DNA of 6,554 bases from Deltaproteobacteria bacterium. Its GTDB lineage: Bacteria; Desulfobacterota; Desulfobacteria; Desulfobacterales; JAFDCJ01. The DNA is taken from assembly GCA_024277475.1 (NCBI GenBank), contig JAJRVC010000219.1, positions 1 through 6,554 of the forward strand, written 5' to 3'. A program made the position numbers and the translations under genes. Shown here one piece after another: positions 6,473 to 6,554 of this stretch (its first letter is position 1; the number at the start of each line of letters is the position of its first letter). The notes beneath the pieces are model-generated. The model searched no databases. It saw only the letters and a program-made list of their open reading frames with translations, and had not been told where the DNA came from.

Positions 6473-6501
6473 TGGACAAACGCCTCCGGATGAGGTATAA
6501 A
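6473..6501 (+). promoter_or_regulatory. Sigma70-type promoter for the rightward gene at the window edge
   Basis: TGGACA (6473-6478), a 17-nt spacer and TATAAA (6496-6501) are each one mismatch from consensus. The predicted start near 6508 gives a leader of about 30 nt before the TTG start at 6539. The spacer contains CCTCCGGA (6483-6490), one arm of an inverted repeat whose other arm covers the ribosome binding site, so a bound regulator could occlude the promoter. Confidence 0.62.
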
Positions 6502-6530
6502 ACAAGCCATATGACACTTCATTCCGGAGG
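6483..6530. repeat. Inverted repeat CCTCCGGA / TCCGGAGG spanning promoter spacer and ribosome binding site
   Basis: CCTCCGGA (6483-6490) is the exact reverse complement of TCCGGAGG (6523-6530). Pairing can extend inward through TGAGG against CTTCA with one bulged base and a G-T pair. The right arm contains the GGAGG ribosome binding site. A transcript from the promoter at 6473-6501 would lack the left arm; a longer upstream transcript could fold and hide the site. It may instead be a pair of operators, since both arms contain the palindrome TCCGGA. Confidence 0.5.
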
Positions 6531-6538
6531 TAACTGCA

Positions 6539-6554
6539 TTGAACCTGTTAAAAG
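6539..6554 (+). CDS. 5' end of a rightward gene, truncated by the window edge
   Basis: A TTG start at 6539-6541 is preceded by GGAGG (6526-6530) at an 8-nt spacing and by a good promoter about 40 bp upstream. Only five codons are visible (M-N-L-L-K), so no product can be named. The promoter, ribosome binding site and open frame support a real start. The rare TTG codon could mean low expression, or the true start could be an ATG beyond the window. Confidence 0.5.

Noticed and set aside
1..6554. CRISPR array, insertion sequence or phage genes
   Set aside because: No regularly spaced repeats, terminal inverted repeats or transposase/integrase-like translations were seen in the window.

Overview
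The window looks like Gram-negative, moderately GC-rich chromosomal DNA. Two predicted lipoproteins with lipoboxes, several Sec-type signal peptides and Shine-Dalgarno-led ATG starts point to a didermal bacterium. The mix of C2, PASTA, pre-peptidase-C-like and TPR domains, plus a DUF2799 lipoprotein, would fit a Desulfobacterota/deltaproteobacterium-like host. That taxonomic guess is inference only.

Layout, left to right. Positions 1-69 hold no gene I can recognise. Positions 70-118 carry the 3' half of a tRNA-Glu(CUC) gene: anticodon arm, T arm, 3' acceptor strand and CCA. The 5' half is absent. A 12-bp perfect hairpin terminator follows directly (124-156). An orphan tRNA 3' end of this kind is the classic scar or attachment site of an integrative element. 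If so, the element body lies to the left of the window, and the rest of the window is the flank that originally lay downstream of the tRNA.

Positions 214-6003 are one leftward run of five genes on the minus strand with gaps of about 22-94 bp, very probably an operon. In transcription order they are: (a) an exported protein with a discoidin-like/NADase-type glycan-binding domain; (b) a small lipoprotein with a Q/N/S/T-rich tether; (c) a 1016-residue exported mosaic protein with a C2 domain, three PASTA domains, pre-peptidase-C-like beta modules and C-terminal TPRs; (d) a DUF2799-type lipoprotein with a C-terminal coiled coil; (e) a small membrane protein with two hydrophobic segments. All five are predicted to be exported, membrane-anchored or membrane-embedded, and none has a visible catalytic signature. 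This looks like an envelope or surface assembly rather than a metabolic pathway. Its substrate and function cannot be read from the sequence.

Positions 6004-6538 are a long, partly AT-rich divergent intergenic region. A near-consensus sigma70 promoter points left (6367-6395), implying a leader of about 350 nt before the operon. A second near-consensus promoter points right (6473-6501) and drives a gene whose TTG start (6539) is just inside the window edge behind a strong GGAGG ribosome binding site. An 8-bp inverted repeat links the spacer of this rightward promoter to that ribosome binding site.

The most notable feature is the C2-PASTA-PPC-TPR protein and its conserved-looking envelope gene set, for which I know no named system.
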